From positions 162,681 through 226,680 of the forward strand of contig NZ_OBDO01000012.1 in NCBI RefSeq assembly GCF_900215145.1: DNA of 64,000 nucleotides, in the 5' to 3' direction. The notes under the pieces were generated by a model that worked only from the letters and a program-made list of their open reading frames with translations, was not told the origin of the DNA and ran no database searches. Position numbers and translations under genes: made by a program. This document shows positions 16,869 to 26,516 of the stretch, piece after piece (the first letter of the stretch is position 1; every line of letters starts with the position of its first letter). This stretch comes from Geodermatophilus sabuli. Its GTDB lineage: Bacteria; Actinomycetota; Actinomycetes; Mycobacteriales; Geodermatophilaceae.

Positions 16869-18529
16869 TCGCTTGCCTCCTCGGTGGGGATGGCGGAGGT
16901 CGTCTCGGTGTCGGCGGTCCGCCGCTGGCCGACGCCCACGTGGTCCACGGCGGCCCGCTCGACCGGGAGTGCGGCGACGTACCGCTGCATGAACGCGTCG
17001 AAGCCCGCGACGTCGATCGGGTCGGGCTCGACCGTCCGCAGGCTCGCGCTGGTGAAGACCGTGGTGTCCAGGTGGTCCGCCAGGCTCCGGTCCGGCGCGC
17101 GGTCGGCGGTGAACGCGGCCAGGACGGCGATGCCCCAGGCGCCCCCCTCGCCGGCGACGTCGCCGACGGAGACGGGGGTGTCGATCGCGGCGGCCAGGAA
17201 GCGTTGCGCCACGCCCTCGGTCTTGAACAGGCCGCCGTGCGCGAACATCCGGTCGAGCCGCACGCCCTCGGTCTTCTGCAGGACGTCCATGCCGATCCTG
17301 AGGGTGGCCAGGGAGGCGAACAGGTGGGTCCGCATGAAGGTGCCGAGGTCGAGCCGGCTGTCCGGGGAGCGCAGGAAGAGCGGCCGGCCCTCCTCGAGGT
17401 CGGTGATCGGCTCCCCGGAGAGGTAGTTGTAGGCGAGCATCCCGCCGCAGTCGCTCGCGCCGCCCAGTGCGGCGGTGAACAGGGTCTCGAAGACCTCCGA
17501 CGGGCCGACCTCGGCACCCAGCCCCCGGGCGAACTCGGCGAACAGCCCGACCCAGGCGTCCAGCTCACTGGCCCCGTTGTTGCAGTGCACCATGGCCACC
17601 GGGTCCCCGGCCGGCGTGGTGACCAGGTCCAGTTCGCGGTGCACCCGGGCGAGCTCACGCTCGAGCACGACCATGGCGAAGATGCTCGTCCCGGCGGAGA
17701 CGTTGCCGGTACGCGGAGCGACCGAGTTGGTGGCGACCATCCCCGTGCCCGCGTCACCCTCGGGCGGGCAGAGCGGGATGCCGGGGCGCAGCCGCCCGGT
17801 CGGGTCGAGCAGCGCCGCGCCTGCTCCGGTGAGCGTGCCGGCCGGCTGGCCGGCAAGTCTGACGGCGGGCAGCAGCTCGGCCAGGGTCAGCTCGACCCCG
17901 ACCTCGGCGGCCAACTGGTCGAACCGGGCCAGCATCCCGGCGTGGTACCCGCGGGTGGCGCCGTCGATCGGGAACATGCCGCTGGCGTCCCCGATGCCGA
18001 GGACCTTCTCGCCGGTGAGCTGCCAGTGCACGTAGCCGGCCAGGGTGGTCAGGTGGTCCAGCCGAGCGACGTGTTCCTCGCGGTCCAGGATCGCCTGGTA
18101 GAGGTGCGCGACGCTCCACCGGTGCGGGATGTTGCAACCGAACTCCGCGCTGAGCCGCTCGGCGGCCCGACCCGTGTTCGTGTTGCGCCAGGTGCGGAAC
18201 GGCGTGAGGAGCGCACCGTCGGCGTCGAACGCGAGGTAGCCGTGCATCATCGCCGACACGCCGAGGGCGCCGACCGTGGTCAGCTCGACCCCGTGGCGTC
18301 GCCGCACGTCGCCGGCCAGGGCCGCGAAGCTCTGCTGCACCCCGGTCCAGACGTCGTCCAGCGAGTACGTCCACAGCCGGTCCACCAACTGGTTCTCCCA
18401 GTCGTGGCTGCCGACGGCGAGCGGGGTGTGGTCCGGACCGATCAGCACCGCCTTGATCCGGGTCGACCCGAGCTCGATCCCCAGCGCCGTGCGACCGCCG
18501 GTGATCGCCGGCCCGGCATCCATCGTCAT
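16865..18529 (-). CDS. araB: L-ribulokinase, FGGY family
   Basis: Phosphorylates L-ribulose with ATP. 554 residues. The FGGY ATPase core is visible: [18 protein letters not shown] at the N-terminus, [29 protein letters not shown] and the C-terminal [20 protein letters not shown]. Start ATG 18529 is preferred, with AAGGGG upstream; ATG 18523 two codons later is possible. The LacI-type operator at 18610-18623 lies about 80 bp upstream, between this gene and the regulator gene, so araBDA has its own regulated promoter. Neighbours araD and araA confirm the assignment against other FGGY kinases. Confidence 0.92.
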   Translation of the reverse strand: MTMDAGPAITGGRTALGIELGSTRIKAVLIGPDHTPLAVGSHDWENQLVDRLWTYSLDDVWTGVQQSFAALAGDVRRRHGVELTTVGALGVSAMMHGYLAFDADGALLTPFRTWRNTNTGRAAERLSAEFGCNIPHRWSVAHLYQAILDREEHVARLDHLTTLAGYVHWQLTGEKVLGIGDASGMFPIDGATRGYHAGMLARFDQLAAEVGVELTLAELLPAVRLAGQPAGTLTGAGAALLDPTGRLRPGIPLCPPEGDAGTGMVATNSVAPRTGNVSAGTSIFAMVVLERELARVHRELDLVTTPAGDPVAMVHCNNGASELDAWVGLFAEFARGLGAEVGPSEVFETLFTAALGGASDCGGMLAYNYLSGEPITDLEEGRPLFLRSPDSRLDLGTFMRTHLFASLATLRIGMDVLQKTEGVRLDRMFAHGGLFKTEGVAQRFLAAAIDTPVSVGDVAGEGGAWGIAVLAAFTADRAPDRSLADHLDTTVFTSASLRTVEPDPIDVAGFDAFMQRYVAALPVERAAVDHVGVGQRRTADTETTSAIPTEEASE

Positions 18530-18609
18530 GTCAGGAGACCCCTTCGACCACTGCGGACAGGCCCGGTTCCAGCGATCCGGTCGACCGGGGACAACGACGC
18601 ACGAGCGGA

Positions 18610-18623
18610 TGTTAGCGCTAACA
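18610..18623. promoter_or_regulatory. LacI-family operator in front of araBDA
   Basis: TGTTAGCGCTAACA is a perfect 14-bp palindrome with the central CG typical of LacI/GalR operators. It lies between the regulator stop codon and araB. A one-pair variant occurs before the transporter genes. Confidence 0.8.
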
Positions 18624-18632
18624 CAGACAGGT

Positions 18633-19679
18633 TCACACCCCGGCGGGCAGGGCTCGGGCGGGCACGGGACCGGTGCTCCCACGGACCAGCAGGGTCGGTG
18701 GGACCGGGTCGAGGTGCAGCTCCTCGCCCCTCAGCCGGGCGAGGACCAGGCGCACCCCCCGGCGGCCCAGCTCCGCGAAGTCCTGCCGGACGGTGGTCAG
18801 CGGCGGGGTGAAGTACGGGGCCTCGGGCAGGTCGTCGAAGCCGACGACGCTGACGTCCCGCGGCGCGTCCAGCCCCTCCTCGTGGAAGGCGGCGAGCAGC
18901 CCCAGCGCCATCTGGTCGTTGGCCAGGAACACCGCGGTCACCTCCTCGCCGGCGCGCACGCGGGCGGCGAGTTCCTTGCCCGCGGCGTACCCGGACGACG
19001 GCGTCCAGTCCCCGCGCAGGTACGGGGGGACGGGGGCGCCCGAGGCGCACAGCTCGGCCCGCCAGCCGGCGATGCGGTCGCGCGCCTCCTGCGAGTCGGC
19101 CGGTCCGGTGACGTGGTGCACCGTCCGGTGGCCGAGGTCGAGCAGGTGCCGGGTGGCCAGCCGGGCGCCGGTCACCTGGTCCACGCCGACGGCCGGCTCC
19201 TCCACCGCGCCCCCGCTCTGCACGGTGACCAGCGGCAGCGGCACGTCGATGAGGTGCAGCGCCTCGGCCGCGTCGTCGTAGGTGGCCAACGCGACGACGG
19301 CGTCGACGGACTGCCCGACGAACCGGTCCACCGCCTCCCGCATCGCCTCGGCGGTCGCCTCGTCCAGCACGGTCACCGACAGCGAGTAACCCGCGTTGCG
19401 GGCGGCCTGCTCCAAGCCGACCAGCGTCTGCGCCGGGCCGTACTGGTTGATGGTGACGGTGACGAAGCCGATCGTGCGGGTCGAGCCGGTGACCAGCGCC
19501 CGCGCGGCGGGGTTGGGCCGGTAGCCGAGTTCCCGGATCGCCCGCTCGACGCGCTCCCGCGTCTGCGGGGCCACGTTGCGGTGCCCGTTGATGACCCGGG
19601 AGACCGTCTGGTGCGAGACCCCGGCGCGAGCCGCGACGTCCGACATGACCAACGCTCGCGTCGCCCCCTCGGGCTCCAC
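18633..19679 (-). CDS. LacI-family regulator of the arabinose genes
   Basis: 348-residue repressor. The helix-turn-helix reads [20 protein letters not shown], followed by the hinge [18 protein letters not shown] and a periplasmic-binding-protein-like sensor domain ([19 protein letters not shown] near the end). It probably senses L-arabinose or a derivative and releases the two TGTTAGCGCTAACA-type sites. Start GTG 19679 sits about 8 nt after GGAGG; GTG 19685 would be too close to it, and ATG 19646 at MSDVAARAG is a shorter option. It lies between the permease gene and araB on the same strand. Confidence 0.9.
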   Translation of the reverse strand: MEPEGATRALVMSDVAARAGVSHQTVSRVINGHRNVAPQTRERVERAIRELGYRPNPAARALVTGSTRTIGFVTVTINQYGPAQTLVGLEQAARNAGYSLSVTVLDEATAEAMREAVDRFVGQSVDAVVALATYDDAAEALHLIDVPLPLVTVQSGGAVEEPAVGVDQVTGARLATRHLLDLGHRTVHHVTGPADSQEARDRIAGWRAELCASGAPVPPYLRGDWTPSSGYAAGKELAARVRAGEEVTAVFLANDQMALGLLAAFHEEGLDAPRDVSVVGFDDLPEAPYFTPPLTTVRQDFAELGRRGVRLVLARLRGEELHLDPVPPTLLVRGSTGPVPARALPAGV

Positions 19680-19777
19680 CGTCACCCCTCCGTGTCGACG
19701 GGGCGTCCCTGCCCCGGATGTCGTGGCCGCGCGGGCCGGGGGCGGCCCCGCGGGATCCCGCGGGGCCCCCGCCGACC

Positions 19778-21043
19778 TCAGCGCGAGGTGCCGGCCCGGC
19801 GCTTGTTGTAGACGTCGAACGCGACGGCCAGCAGCAGCACCAGACCCTTGACCACCGACTGGATGGACTGGTCGATGCCCATGAGCTGCATGCCGTTGCT
19901 CATGACCGCCATGATCAGACCGCCGACCATGGCGCCGACGACGGTGCCGACGCCGCCGGTGACGGCCGCGCCGCCGATGAAGCAGGCCGCGATCGCATCC
20001 AGCTCGAACATGTTGCCCGCGCTGGGCTGGGCACCGTTGGACCGCGACGAGAAGACGATGCCGGCGACCGCGGCCAGGAAGCCCATGTTGACGAAGATCC
20101 AGAAGTTGACGGCCCGGACCTTGACGCCCGACAACGTCGCGGCGGCCAGGTTGCCGCCGATCGCGTACACCTGGCGTCCGAAGACGGTGCGCTTGGTGAT
20201 GACGCCGTAGGCGATGATCAGCACGGCCAGGACGATCAGCACGATCGGCAGGCCGCGGGCGTGGGCCAGCTGCCAGGCGAAGGCCATGACGACGGCCCCG
20301 ACCGCGACGATCTTCGCGACGAAGAGCGGGAAGCTCTCCACCGGCTGCTGGTACTTGATGCGGGCGATGCGGGTGCGGAAGTTGCTGAACGCGTAGCCCG
20401 CGACGGCGACCGCCCCGATGAGCAGGGTGAACGCGTCGTAGCCGTTGCCGCCGAGCAGCCCGTTGAGGAAGCCGCTGGCGATGCGGCCGTACTCGGACGG
20501 GAACGGCGACAGCGAGATGTTGTCCAGCACCTGCAGCGTGAGCCCGCGGAACAGCAGCATGCCGGCGAGCGTCACGATGAACGCCGGGATGCCGACGTAG
20601 GCGACCCAGAAGCCCTGCCACGCGCCGATGGCCAGGCCGACGGCGATGGCGGCGAGCGCGCCGGCCCACCAGGGCATGCCCTGGCGGATGACCAGGACGG
20701 CGGAGACCGCCCCGGTCAGCGCGACCACCGACCCGACCGACAGGTCGATGTGCCCGGCGATGATCACGATGACCATGCCGATGGCCAGGATCAGGATGTA
20801 GCTGTACTGCAGGACGATGTTGGTGACGTTGCCGGGGCTCAGCGACGTCCCGTCGGTGAGGATCGCGAACAGCGCGACGATCACCACGAAGGCGACGTAG
20901 ATGCCGCTCTGCCGGAGGTTGCTCGTGAGCAGGGCCCGGACATCGCTGGTCCCGGTGTGCAGTGCGACAGCGGGGGCGACGTCCTTGGGAGCCGTGGCGG
21001 TCTGGGCCTCCGGCTCCGACGCGGGGGGAACGGTCCTGGTCAT
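19778..21043 (-). CDS. gguB: Multiple-monosaccharide ABC transporter permease
   Basis: 421-residue inner-membrane permease of the CUT2 (ribose/xylose/multiple monosaccharide) class, about ten membrane segments. The family signature [20 protein letters not shown] lies near residue 97, and [20 protein letters not shown] near the C-terminus. An N-terminal cytosolic stretch of about 40 residues precedes the first helix. The start overlaps the ATPase stop by 4 bp (ATGA). With the binding protein and ATPase it should import L-arabinose and perhaps other pentoses or hexoses; sugar specificity is inferred from linkage to araBDA. Confidence 0.9.
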   Translation of the reverse strand: MTRTVPPASEPEAQTATAPKDVAPAVALHTGTSDVRALLTSNLRQSGIYVAFVVIVALFAILTDGTSLSPGNVTNIVLQYSYILILAIGMVIVIIAGHIDLSVGSVVALTGAVSAVLVIRQGMPWWAGALAAIAVGLAIGAWQGFWVAYVGIPAFIVTLAGMLLFRGLTLQVLDNISLSPFPSEYGRIASGFLNGLLGGNGYDAFTLLIGAVAVAGYAFSNFRTRIARIKYQQPVESFPLFVAKIVAVGAVVMAFAWQLAHARGLPIVLIVLAVLIIAYGVITKRTVFGRQVYAIGGNLAAATLSGVKVRAVNFWIFVNMGFLAAVAGIVFSSRSNGAQPSAGNMFELDAIAACFIGGAAVTGGVGTVVGAMVGGLIMAVMSNGMQLMGIDQSIQSVVKGLVLLLAVAFDVYNKRRAGTSR

Positions 21044-22578
21044 GCCGCGAGCTCCTTCTCCTTGGTCATGAGCTCCATGAGGTTCTCCTGGGTCGCCTGG
21101 CCGACGGGCATCTCACCGGTGATCCGGCCCGCGGACAGGGTGTAGATGCGATCGCAGATGCCCAGCAGCTCGGGCAGCTCGGAGGAGATGACGAGCACCG
21201 CCTTACCGTCGGCGACCAGCCGGTTGATGATCGTGTAGATCTCGTACTTCGCACCCACGTCGATGCCGCGGGTGGGCTCGTCGAGGATCAGCACCTCGGG
21301 GTCGGTGTACAGCCACTTGGACAGCACGACCTTCTGCTGGTTGCCACCGGAGAGCTTGCCGACGATCGAGGTGACGCTCGGCGCCTTGACGTTCATGCTC
21401 TTCCGGTAACCCTCGGCGACCTTGATCTCCTCGTTGCCGTTGACGAAGCCCCTGGTGGCGAGCTTGCCCAGGGCGGCGGCGGAGACGTTGCGCCGGATGT
21501 CCTCGATGAGATTGAGGCCGTAGTGCTTGCGGTCCTCGGTGGCGTAGGCGATGCCGGCGTCGATCGCCTCGGAGACGTTGCGGGGCCGGATCTCCTTGCC
21601 GTGCACGAACATCCGGCCGGTGATGTTCCGCCCGTAGGCGCGACCGAAGATGCTCATGGCCAGCTCGGTGCGACCGGCCCCCATCAGACCGGCGATGCCG
21701 ACGACCTCGCCGGCGCGGACGGTGAAGTTGGCGCCGTCGACGATCTTGCGGTCCTGCGTGGGGTGCCAGACGGTCCAGTCCTCGACGCGCAGCACCTCCT
21801 CGCCGGGGTGCGACTCGCGCTCGGGGTAGTAGCTCTCCAGGTCCCGGCCGACCATCCCGCGGATGATCCGCTCCTGGGTCACCTCGCCTGCGTGCAGGTT
21901 CAGCGTCTCGACGGTCCTGCCGTCGCGGATGACGGTGACGTTGTCGGAGACCGCGGTGATCTCGTTGAGCTTGTGGGAGATCATGATGCAGGTGATCCCG
22001 CGCTCGCGGAGGCGCCGGAGCAGGTCGAGCAGGTGCGCCGAGTCGTTGTCGTTCAGCGCCGCGGTCGGCTCGTCGAGGATGAGCAGCTTGACGTCCTTCG
22101 ACAGCGCCTTGGCGATCTCCACCAGCTGCTGCTTGCCGACGCCGAGCTGGCCCACCGGAGTGACCGGGTACTCCTCCAGACCCACCGAGCGGAGCAGCTC
22201 CGCGGCCTCGGCGTTGGCCTTGTTCCAGTCGATGAGCCCGCCACGGCCGCGGCGCTCGTTGCCGAGGAAGATGTTCTCGGCGATCGAGAGGTAGGGCACC
22301 AGGGCGAGCTCCTGGTGGATGATGACGATCCCGACGTGCTCGCTGTCGCGGATGCCGTTGAAGCGGACCGGCTGACCGTCGTAGACGATCTCGCCGTCGT
22401 AGCTCCCGGCCGGGTAGACGCCGGAGAGCACCTTCATCAGTGTCGACTTGCCGGCACCGTTCTCGCCGCAGATGGCGTGGATCTCGCCGCGGCGGACCTG
22501 CAGGTTCACGTCCGACAGCGCCTTCACGCCGGGGAACGTCTTGGTGATGGAGCGCATCTCCAGGATGTGGTCGTCCAT
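21040..22578 (-). CDS. gguA: Multiple-monosaccharide ABC transporter ATPase, two nucleotide-binding domains
   Basis: 512 residues with two fused ABC domains, as in all CUT2 transporters. First domain: Walker [18 protein letters not shown]-loop [14 protein letters not shown], signature-like [18 protein letters not shown], Walker [13 protein letters not shown]. Second domain: a degenerate Walker [17 protein letters not shown], then a full signature [16 protein letters not shown] and Walker [15 protein letters not shown]. The asymmetry is normal for the family. Cytosolic face of the membrane. The gene lies 168 bp after the binding-protein gene and overlaps the permease gene. Confidence 0.93.
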   Translation of the reverse strand: MDDHILEMRSITKTFPGVKALSDVNLQVRRGEIHAICGENGAGKSTLMKVLSGVYPAGSYDGEIVYDGQPVRFNGIRDSEHVGIVIIHQELALVPYLSIAENIFLGNERRGRGGLIDWNKANAEAAELLRSVGLEEYPVTPVGQLGVGKQQLVEIAKALSKDVKLLILDEPTAALNDNDSAHLLDLLRRLRERGITCIMISHKLNEITAVSDNVTVIRDGRTVETLNLHAGEVTQERIIRGMVGRDLESYYPERESHPGEEVLRVEDWTVWHPTQDRKIVDGANFTVRAGEVVGIAGLMGAGRTELAMSIFGRAYGRNITGRMFVHGKEIRPRNVSEAIDAGIAYATEDRKHYGLNLIEDIRRNVSAAALGKLATRGFVNGNEEIKVAEGYRKSMNVKAPSVTSIVGKLSGGNQQKVVLSKWLYTDPEVLILDEPTRGIDVGAKYEIYTIINRLVADGKAVLVISSELPELLGICDRIYTLSAGRITGEMPVGQATQENLMELMTKEKELAA

Positions 22579-22642
22579 GGGACCTCGTCGTCCTGATCGT
22601 CGGTGCGCACCGGGCGCGCCCGCGGATGGTGGAGAGTGTGCG

Positions 22643-22728
22643 CCACCCTCGCGCGGGTGGCAGGTCCTACGGGACGCGCGTCCCGTGGGGCCGGCCGGGC
22701 CCGACAGCGACCGCTGCCGAGCCCGGCC
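22643..22728. promoter_or_regulatory. Three stacked hairpins between binding-protein and ATPase genes
   Basis: Perfect repeats: CCACCC/GGGTGG (22643-22660), the 18-bp palindrome ACGGGACGCGCGTCCCGT (22669-22686), and GGCCGGGC/GCCCGGCC (22693-22700 and 22721-22728). This placement is typical for structures that protect the 3' end of an abundant binding-protein mRNA and reduce downstream transcription. Confidence 0.55.
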
Positions 22729-22746
22729 GTGCTCAGGTGACGGCGG

Positions 22747-23904
22747 TCAGTCCGACTGGCCGCTGGCGACCTCTTCGGCCGTCCAGTAGCCGGAGTCGAC
22801 CAGCACCGACTGGATGTTGTCGGCGAAGACCGTCTCGACCGGGAGGAGGTACGACGGCACGACCTTGACGCCGTTGTCGTAGGTCTCCGTGTCGTTGGCC
22901 TCGGGCTCGTTGCCCTCCGCGAACGCCGCGGCGGCGGCGACGGCCTGCTCGGCCAGCAGACGGGTGTCCTTGAAGATCGTGGAGCTCTGGACCCCGTCGG
23001 CGATCAGCTTGACCGAGGCGATCTCGGCGTCCTGACCGGTGACGATCGGCATCGGGTTGGCGGCGTCGAGAGTCGGGCCGTACCCGGCGTTCTGCAGGGC
23101 GGTGATGATGCCGCGCGAGATGCCGTCGTAGGGCGACAGGACGCCGTCGACGCGCGAGCCGTCGTTGTAGGTGGAGGTCAGCAGGTCCTCCATGCGCCGC
23201 TGGGCGGTCTCCTGCTGCCAGCGCAGGATCGCGGCCTGCTCGATGTCGGTCTGGTTCGACTTCACGACCAGCGTGCCGTCGTCGATCTTCGGCTGGAGGA
23301 CCGACATGGCGCCGTTGAAGAAGAAGAACGCGTTGTTGTCGTCCAGGGAGCCGGCGAACAGCTCGATGTTGAACGGCCCGGTGGCGGTGCCGGCCGAACC
23401 GTCGGCGTTGAGGACGCCGAGGCCGGTCAGGAGCGCGGTGCCCTGGGCCACGCCGACGGCGAAGTTGTCGAAGGTGACGTAGAAGTTGACGTTCTCGCTG
23501 TCGCGGATCAGCCGGTCGTACGCGATGACGGGGATGTCGTTGGACGCCGCGTTCTCCAGCTGGCCCGCGAGCGCCGTGCCGTCGATCGCCGCGATGACGA
23601 GGATGTCGGCACCCTCGGTGATCATCTGGTCGATCTGCTGCGACTGGGTGGGGATGTCGTCACCGGCGTACTGCAGGTCGACGGAGTACCCCTCGGCCTC
23701 CAGCTGCTCCTTGACGTTGTTGCCGTCGGCGATCCAGCGCTCGGAGGTCTGGGTCGGCATCGAGACACCGATCGTCAGGTCCTCCGCGCCGCCGCCGCTC
23801 CCGGCGCCGCCGCTGCCCCCGGCGCCCTCGCCGCCGCAGGCCGCCAACGAGAGCGCCAGCACCGCGCTCGTGGCGGTCAATCCGAGCCTTGTCCGCACTG
23901 CCAT
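22747..23904 (-). CDS. chvE: Sugar-binding lipoprotein of the arabinose/monosaccharide transporter
   Basis: 385-residue ChvE-like periplasmic-type binding protein. A signal peptide with lipobox LSLAACGG anchors it to the outer face of the membrane; a Gly/Ser-rich linker follows. The mature protein begins LTIGVSMPTQTSERWIADGN, and IDGTALAGQLENAASNDIPV and NPMPIVTGQDAEIASVKLI mark the two lobes. Start ATG 23904 has GAGGAG directly upstream; the open frame extends further but lacks a signal peptide start. First gene of the leftward sugar operon, with a LacI-type operator about 70 bp upstream. Confidence 0.92.
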   Translation of the reverse strand: MAVRTRLGLTATSAVLALSLAACGGEGAGGSGGAGSGGGAEDLTIGVSMPTQTSERWIADGNNVKEQLEAEGYSVDLQYAGDDIPTQSQQIDQMITEGADILVIAAIDGTALAGQLENAASNDIPVIAYDRLIRDSENVNFYVTFDNFAVGVAQGTALLTGLGVLNADGSAGTATGPFNIELFAGSLDDNNAFFFFNGAMSVLQPKIDDGTLVVKSNQTDIEQAAILRWQQETAQRRMEDLLTSTYNDGSRVDGVLSPYDGISRGIITALQNAGYGPTLDAANPMPIVTGQDAEIASVKLIADGVQSSTIFKDTRLLAEQAVAAAAAFAEGNEPEANDTETYDNGVKVVPSYLLPVETVFADNIQSVLVDSGYWTAEEVASGQSD

Positions 23905-23970
23905 CTCCTCCTCGAGACGTCTGCCCGCCGGATGACCGGCGTCCAGGCTCGCCCGGGGCGAGCGCATAAG

Positions 23971-23984
23971 TGTGAGCGCTAACA
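23971..23984. promoter_or_regulatory. LacI-family operator in front of the sugar transporter operon
   Basis: TGTGAGCGCTAACA matches the araB-proximal operator at 13 of 14 positions. It lies about 67 bp upstream of the binding-protein start codon. The rest of the 339-bp gap (23905-24243) holds the hairpin at 24183-24206 and no gene that I can see. Confidence 0.7.
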
Positions 23985-24182
23985 ACCGCAGCGCGTCAAC
24001 TCCTCGAGGACAAGAAACCGTCACGTTCTCGTAACGCCTGCTCCATTCGGGTGCACCCGGTCGGGACGAGGTCGCCCTGCGTCGCGACCGCGGACACCCG
24101 GCGGGACCTGCGTCGCCCCGAGAGCCGGCACGGGAGCCGCGCCCACCCTCGTGTCACGGCGGGCGCCCCGGACGCACTCGTA

Positions 24183-24206
24183 CCCCGCCCACGAGCGTGG
24201 GCGGGG
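24183..24206. terminator. Strong hairpin after the DUF5926 gene
   Basis: CCCCGCCCACG (24183-24193) and CGTGGGCGGGG (24196-24206) form an 11-bp perfect stem with a very short loop, 38 bp past the stop of the leftward DUF5926 gene. It separates that gene from the sugar operon promoter. No T tract. Confidence 0.6.
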
Positions 24207-24243
24207 CACGGGTGCGGTCAGGCCCGCCCGGGGGCGCGGACCG

Positions 24244-25179
24244 TCAGCGGAGCGTGATCTGGCGCGAGAGCAGGCCCGCGCGGGCCCGGCGCTCGTCGGA
24301 GGTCAGCGGGTCGGTCACGGCCAGCGCCTGCTCCAGCCGGTCTCCGAACTCCCGGGCCGGACCGGTCCACTCGCCCGCCGAGGCGTCGGCGGGCAGGTCC
24401 CACACGGGGACGACGAGCCCGTGGGCGCGGAAGGCGCCGGCGTACCGGGTGCCCTCGCCCAGGGTGATCTGCTCGGCGGCGCGCAGGCGGGCCAGGGCGT
24501 CGAGCAGCGGGTCCTCCGCCTCCGGGCGGACCCAGCGCAGGTGGGCCCGCTCCCCGCCGGGACGCACCCAGTAGGCCGCGCCGAGGTCCGGCAGCAGCTC
24601 GGTCGGCAGCACGGCCGCGTTGGCCTGCTCGAGGCCGGCCTGCGCGGCCGGCCCGGCGTCGGTCCCCTCGAACCAGAAGCCGAAGTCGGGGTGCACGGTC
24701 ACCTCGAGCGGCGCGTCGAGGTCGATCAGCTCCTGCAACCGCGGGCCGGCCGACCCGGCGCCGCCGATCGGGCCCGGCTCGACCGGCGCGCCCTTCGGCG
24801 CCTCGAGGGCGGCCGCGAGCGCCGTCCCGAGGTCGCGGCTGACGTCGTCGGACGAGGTCTGCAGCTGGGCGCCGAGCACGATCTCCCCGTTGGCGCGCAC
24901 CAGGGCAGGCGCTCCGCCGGGCAGCACGCTGGCCAGGGTGACCTCGCGCCCGTCGGCGGTCCTCAGTGGCGCGGTCGCCGCGGGCACCAGCTCGCGCAGG
25001 GCCACCCAGTGCGGCTCTCCGGGCAACCCCTCGAACGGGCGGGTCACCGGCGGGGCGTAACCCGAGCCGTGGCAGTGCTTGTACCGGCGGCCGGAGCCGC
25101 AGGGGCACGGAGCCTTGGGGTTGACGCCGCCGTCGGCGGTGGGGACAGCGGAGCGCTTGCGGGTCGCGGAGCGGGCCAT
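24244..25179 (-). CDS. DUF5926 family protein with SEC-C zinc motif
   Basis: 311 residues. The N-terminus carries the SEC-C metal-binding motif CPCGSGRRYKHCHG (about residues 25-38), as found at the SecA C-terminus. The remaining 270 residues match the actinobacterial DUF5926 architecture and contain no recognisable catalytic residues. Likely cytosolic; function unknown. ATG 25179 has TACGCT 7 nt upstream and no Shine-Dalgarno, so a leaderless transcript is likely. It is divergent from the P450, and a palindromic repeat occupies the space between them. Confidence 0.8.
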   Translation of the reverse strand: MARSATRKRSAVPTADGGVNPKAPCPCGSGRRYKHCHGSGYAPPVTRPFEGLPGEPHWVALRELVPAATAPLRTADGREVTLASVLPGGAPALVRANGEIVLGAQLQTSSDDVSRDLGTALAAALEAPKGAPVEPGPIGGAGSAGPRLQELIDLDAPLEVTVHPDFGFWFEGTDAGPAAQAGLEQANAAVLPTELLPDLGAAYWVRPGGERAHLRWVRPEAEDPLLDALARLRAAEQITLGEGTRYAGAFRAHGLVVPVWDLPADASAGEWTGPAREFGDRLEQALAVTDPLTSDERRARAGLLSRQITLR

Positions 25180-25186
25180 GGGGTCG

Positions 25187-25192
25187 AGCGTA
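25187..25192 (-). promoter_or_regulatory. -10 element of the DUF5926 gene
   Basis: Minus-strand TACGCT, 7 nt before ATG 25179. The identical hexamer at the same distance precedes the divergent P450 gene. Confidence 0.55.
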
Positions 25193-25198
25193 GTGAGA

Positions 25199-25254
25199 GG
25201 CCCCCGTCCCCCTCCCACCCTCGCGAGCTCGGCGGGAGCCTCTGGACGGGGGCC
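25199..25254. repeat. Dispersed palindromic repeat, family 2, copy 1
   Basis: GGCCCCCGTCC (25199-25209) and GGACGGGGGCC (25244-25254) are perfect 11-bp arms. The inside carries CTCCC/GGGAG arms around a loop rich in TCGC and GCTCGG. A related copy lies at 32272-32324. This one fills the divergent promoter region between the DUF5926 and P450 genes and abuts the P450 -10. Confidence 0.65.
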
Positions 25255-25257
25255 TTC

Positions 25258-25263
25258 TACGCT
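25258..25263 (+). promoter_or_regulatory. -10 element of the P450 gene
   Basis: TACGCT, 7 nt before GTG 25271. It starts 4 bp after the palindromic repeat ends. Confidence 0.55.
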
Positions 25264-25270
25264 CCCGGGC

Positions 25271-26476
25271 GTGACGCCCGCCGCGCCCCTCGACCTCACC
25301 GATCCCGCCGTCGTCGCCGACCCCTACCCGGCGTTCGCCCGGGCGCGCGGGGTGGCCCCCGTGCAGTGGCACGAGGAGCTGGGCCTGTGGCTGGCGTTCA
25401 CCCACGCGGAGTCCAACGCCGTCCTGCGCGACCGCCGGCTGGGCCGGATCTGGCAGGACAGGGAGCCGGCCGAGCGTTTCGGCGACTTCAACCTCATCCA
25501 CCGCAACGCCATCCTGGAGATGGAGCCGCCGGACCACACCCGGCTGCGGCGGCTGATCAGCACCGCGTTCGCCCGCGGCCACGTGGAACGGCTGCGGCCG
25601 TGGGTGGAGCAGCTGGCCGGCCGCCTGGTCGACGAGCTCATCGAGCGCTCCGGCGGGTCCGAGCCGGTCGACGTCCTCTCCGGGATGGCCGAGCAGCTGC
25701 CGGTCGACGTCATCGCCGAACTGCTGGGCGTGCCCGAGGCCGACCGGCCGCTGTTGCGCCCGTGGTCGAACGCGATCGTGAAGATGTACGAGTACGGGCG
25801 GACGACGGCCGTCGAGGAGGCCGCCGAGCGCGCCGCCGGGGAGTTCGTCGCCTGCCTGCGCGAGCTGGCCGCCGACCGGCGTCGGCACCTGGGTGAGGAC
25901 CTCGTCAGCCACCTGGTGACGGTCCGCGACACCGAGGGCGACCGGCTCACCGAGGACGAGCTGGTGACCACCTGCATCCTGCTGCTCAACGCCGGTCACG
26001 AGGCGACGGTCAACGTCACCGGCAACGGCCTGCTCGCGCTGCTGCGCTCCCCCGACCAGCTGGCGCGGCTGCGGGCCGACCGGGCGCTGCTGCCGACGGC
26101 GATCGAGGAGCTCATGCGCTTCGACTCGCCCCTGCAGCTGTTCGAGCGCACCGCCACCGAGGACGTCGAGATCGCCGGCGTCACCGTGCGCGAGGGGCAG
26201 AAGATCGCCGCGCTGCTGGGCTCGGCCAACCACGACCCCGCCGTCTTCGCCGCCCCGGAGGCCCTCGACGTCGGGCGCACCGACAACCCGCACATCACCT
26301 TCGGCGCCGGCGTCCACTTCTGCATCGGCGCCCCGCTGGCCCGCGTGGAGCTGCAGGCCTCCTTCGGCGCGCTGCTCGACCGCACGTCGCGGCTGGAGCT
26401 GGGCGGGGAGCCGGTGCGCCGGCCGGAGTTCGTCATCCGTGGCCTGGCGCAGCTCCCCGTCGTCCTCGCCCGCTGA
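25271..26476 (+). CDS. Cytochrome P450
   Basis: 401-residue soluble bacterial P450. The heme-binding loop FGAGVHFCIGAPLARVE is near residue 345 with the axial Cys. The I-helix has LLLNAGHEATVN, with His-Glu where AGxET is usual. The K-helix ExxR is EELMRFDSP. Such enzymes insert oxygen from O2 using ferredoxin electrons; no ferredoxin or reductase is adjacent, and the substrate is unknown. The start is GTG 25271, where TACGCT at 7 nt suggests a leaderless mRNA. It reads toward the acyl-CoA ligase gene 40 bp downstream, so a lipid or steroid substrate is conceivable, but that is only context. Confidence 0.93.
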   Translation: MTPAAPLDLTDPAVVADPYPAFARARGVAPVQWHEELGLWLAFTHAESNAVLRDRRLGRIWQDREPAERFGDFNLIHRNAILEMEPPDHTRLRRLISTAFARGHVERLRPWVEQLAGRLVDELIERSGGSEPVDVLSGMAEQLPVDVIAELLGVPEADRPLLRPWSNAIVKMYEYGRTTAVEEAAERAAGEFVACLRELAADRRRHLGEDLVSHLVTVRDTEGDRLTEDELVTTCILLLNAGHEATVNVTGNGLLALLRSPDQLARLRADRALLPTAIEELMRFDSPLQLFERTATEDVEIAGVTVREGQKIAALLGSANHDPAVFAAPEALDVGRTDNPHITFGAGVHFCIGAPLARVELQASFGALLDRTSRLELGGEPVRRPEFVIRGLAQLPVVLAR

Positions 26477-26493
26477 CCTCGAGGAGCGCTGCG

Positions 26494-26505
26494 TACCGAC
26501 CGGTA
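26494..26505. promoter_or_regulatory. Possible TetR-type operator before the acyl-CoA ligase
   Basis: TACCGACCGGTA has perfect 5-bp arms TACCG/CGGTA and lies 11 nt upstream of GTG 26517. TetR repressors of acyl-CoA genes in actinobacteria often bind ACCGACCGGT-like palindromes. No regulator gene is adjacent. Confidence 0.3.
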
Positions 26506-26516
26506 GAAGGTGAGCG

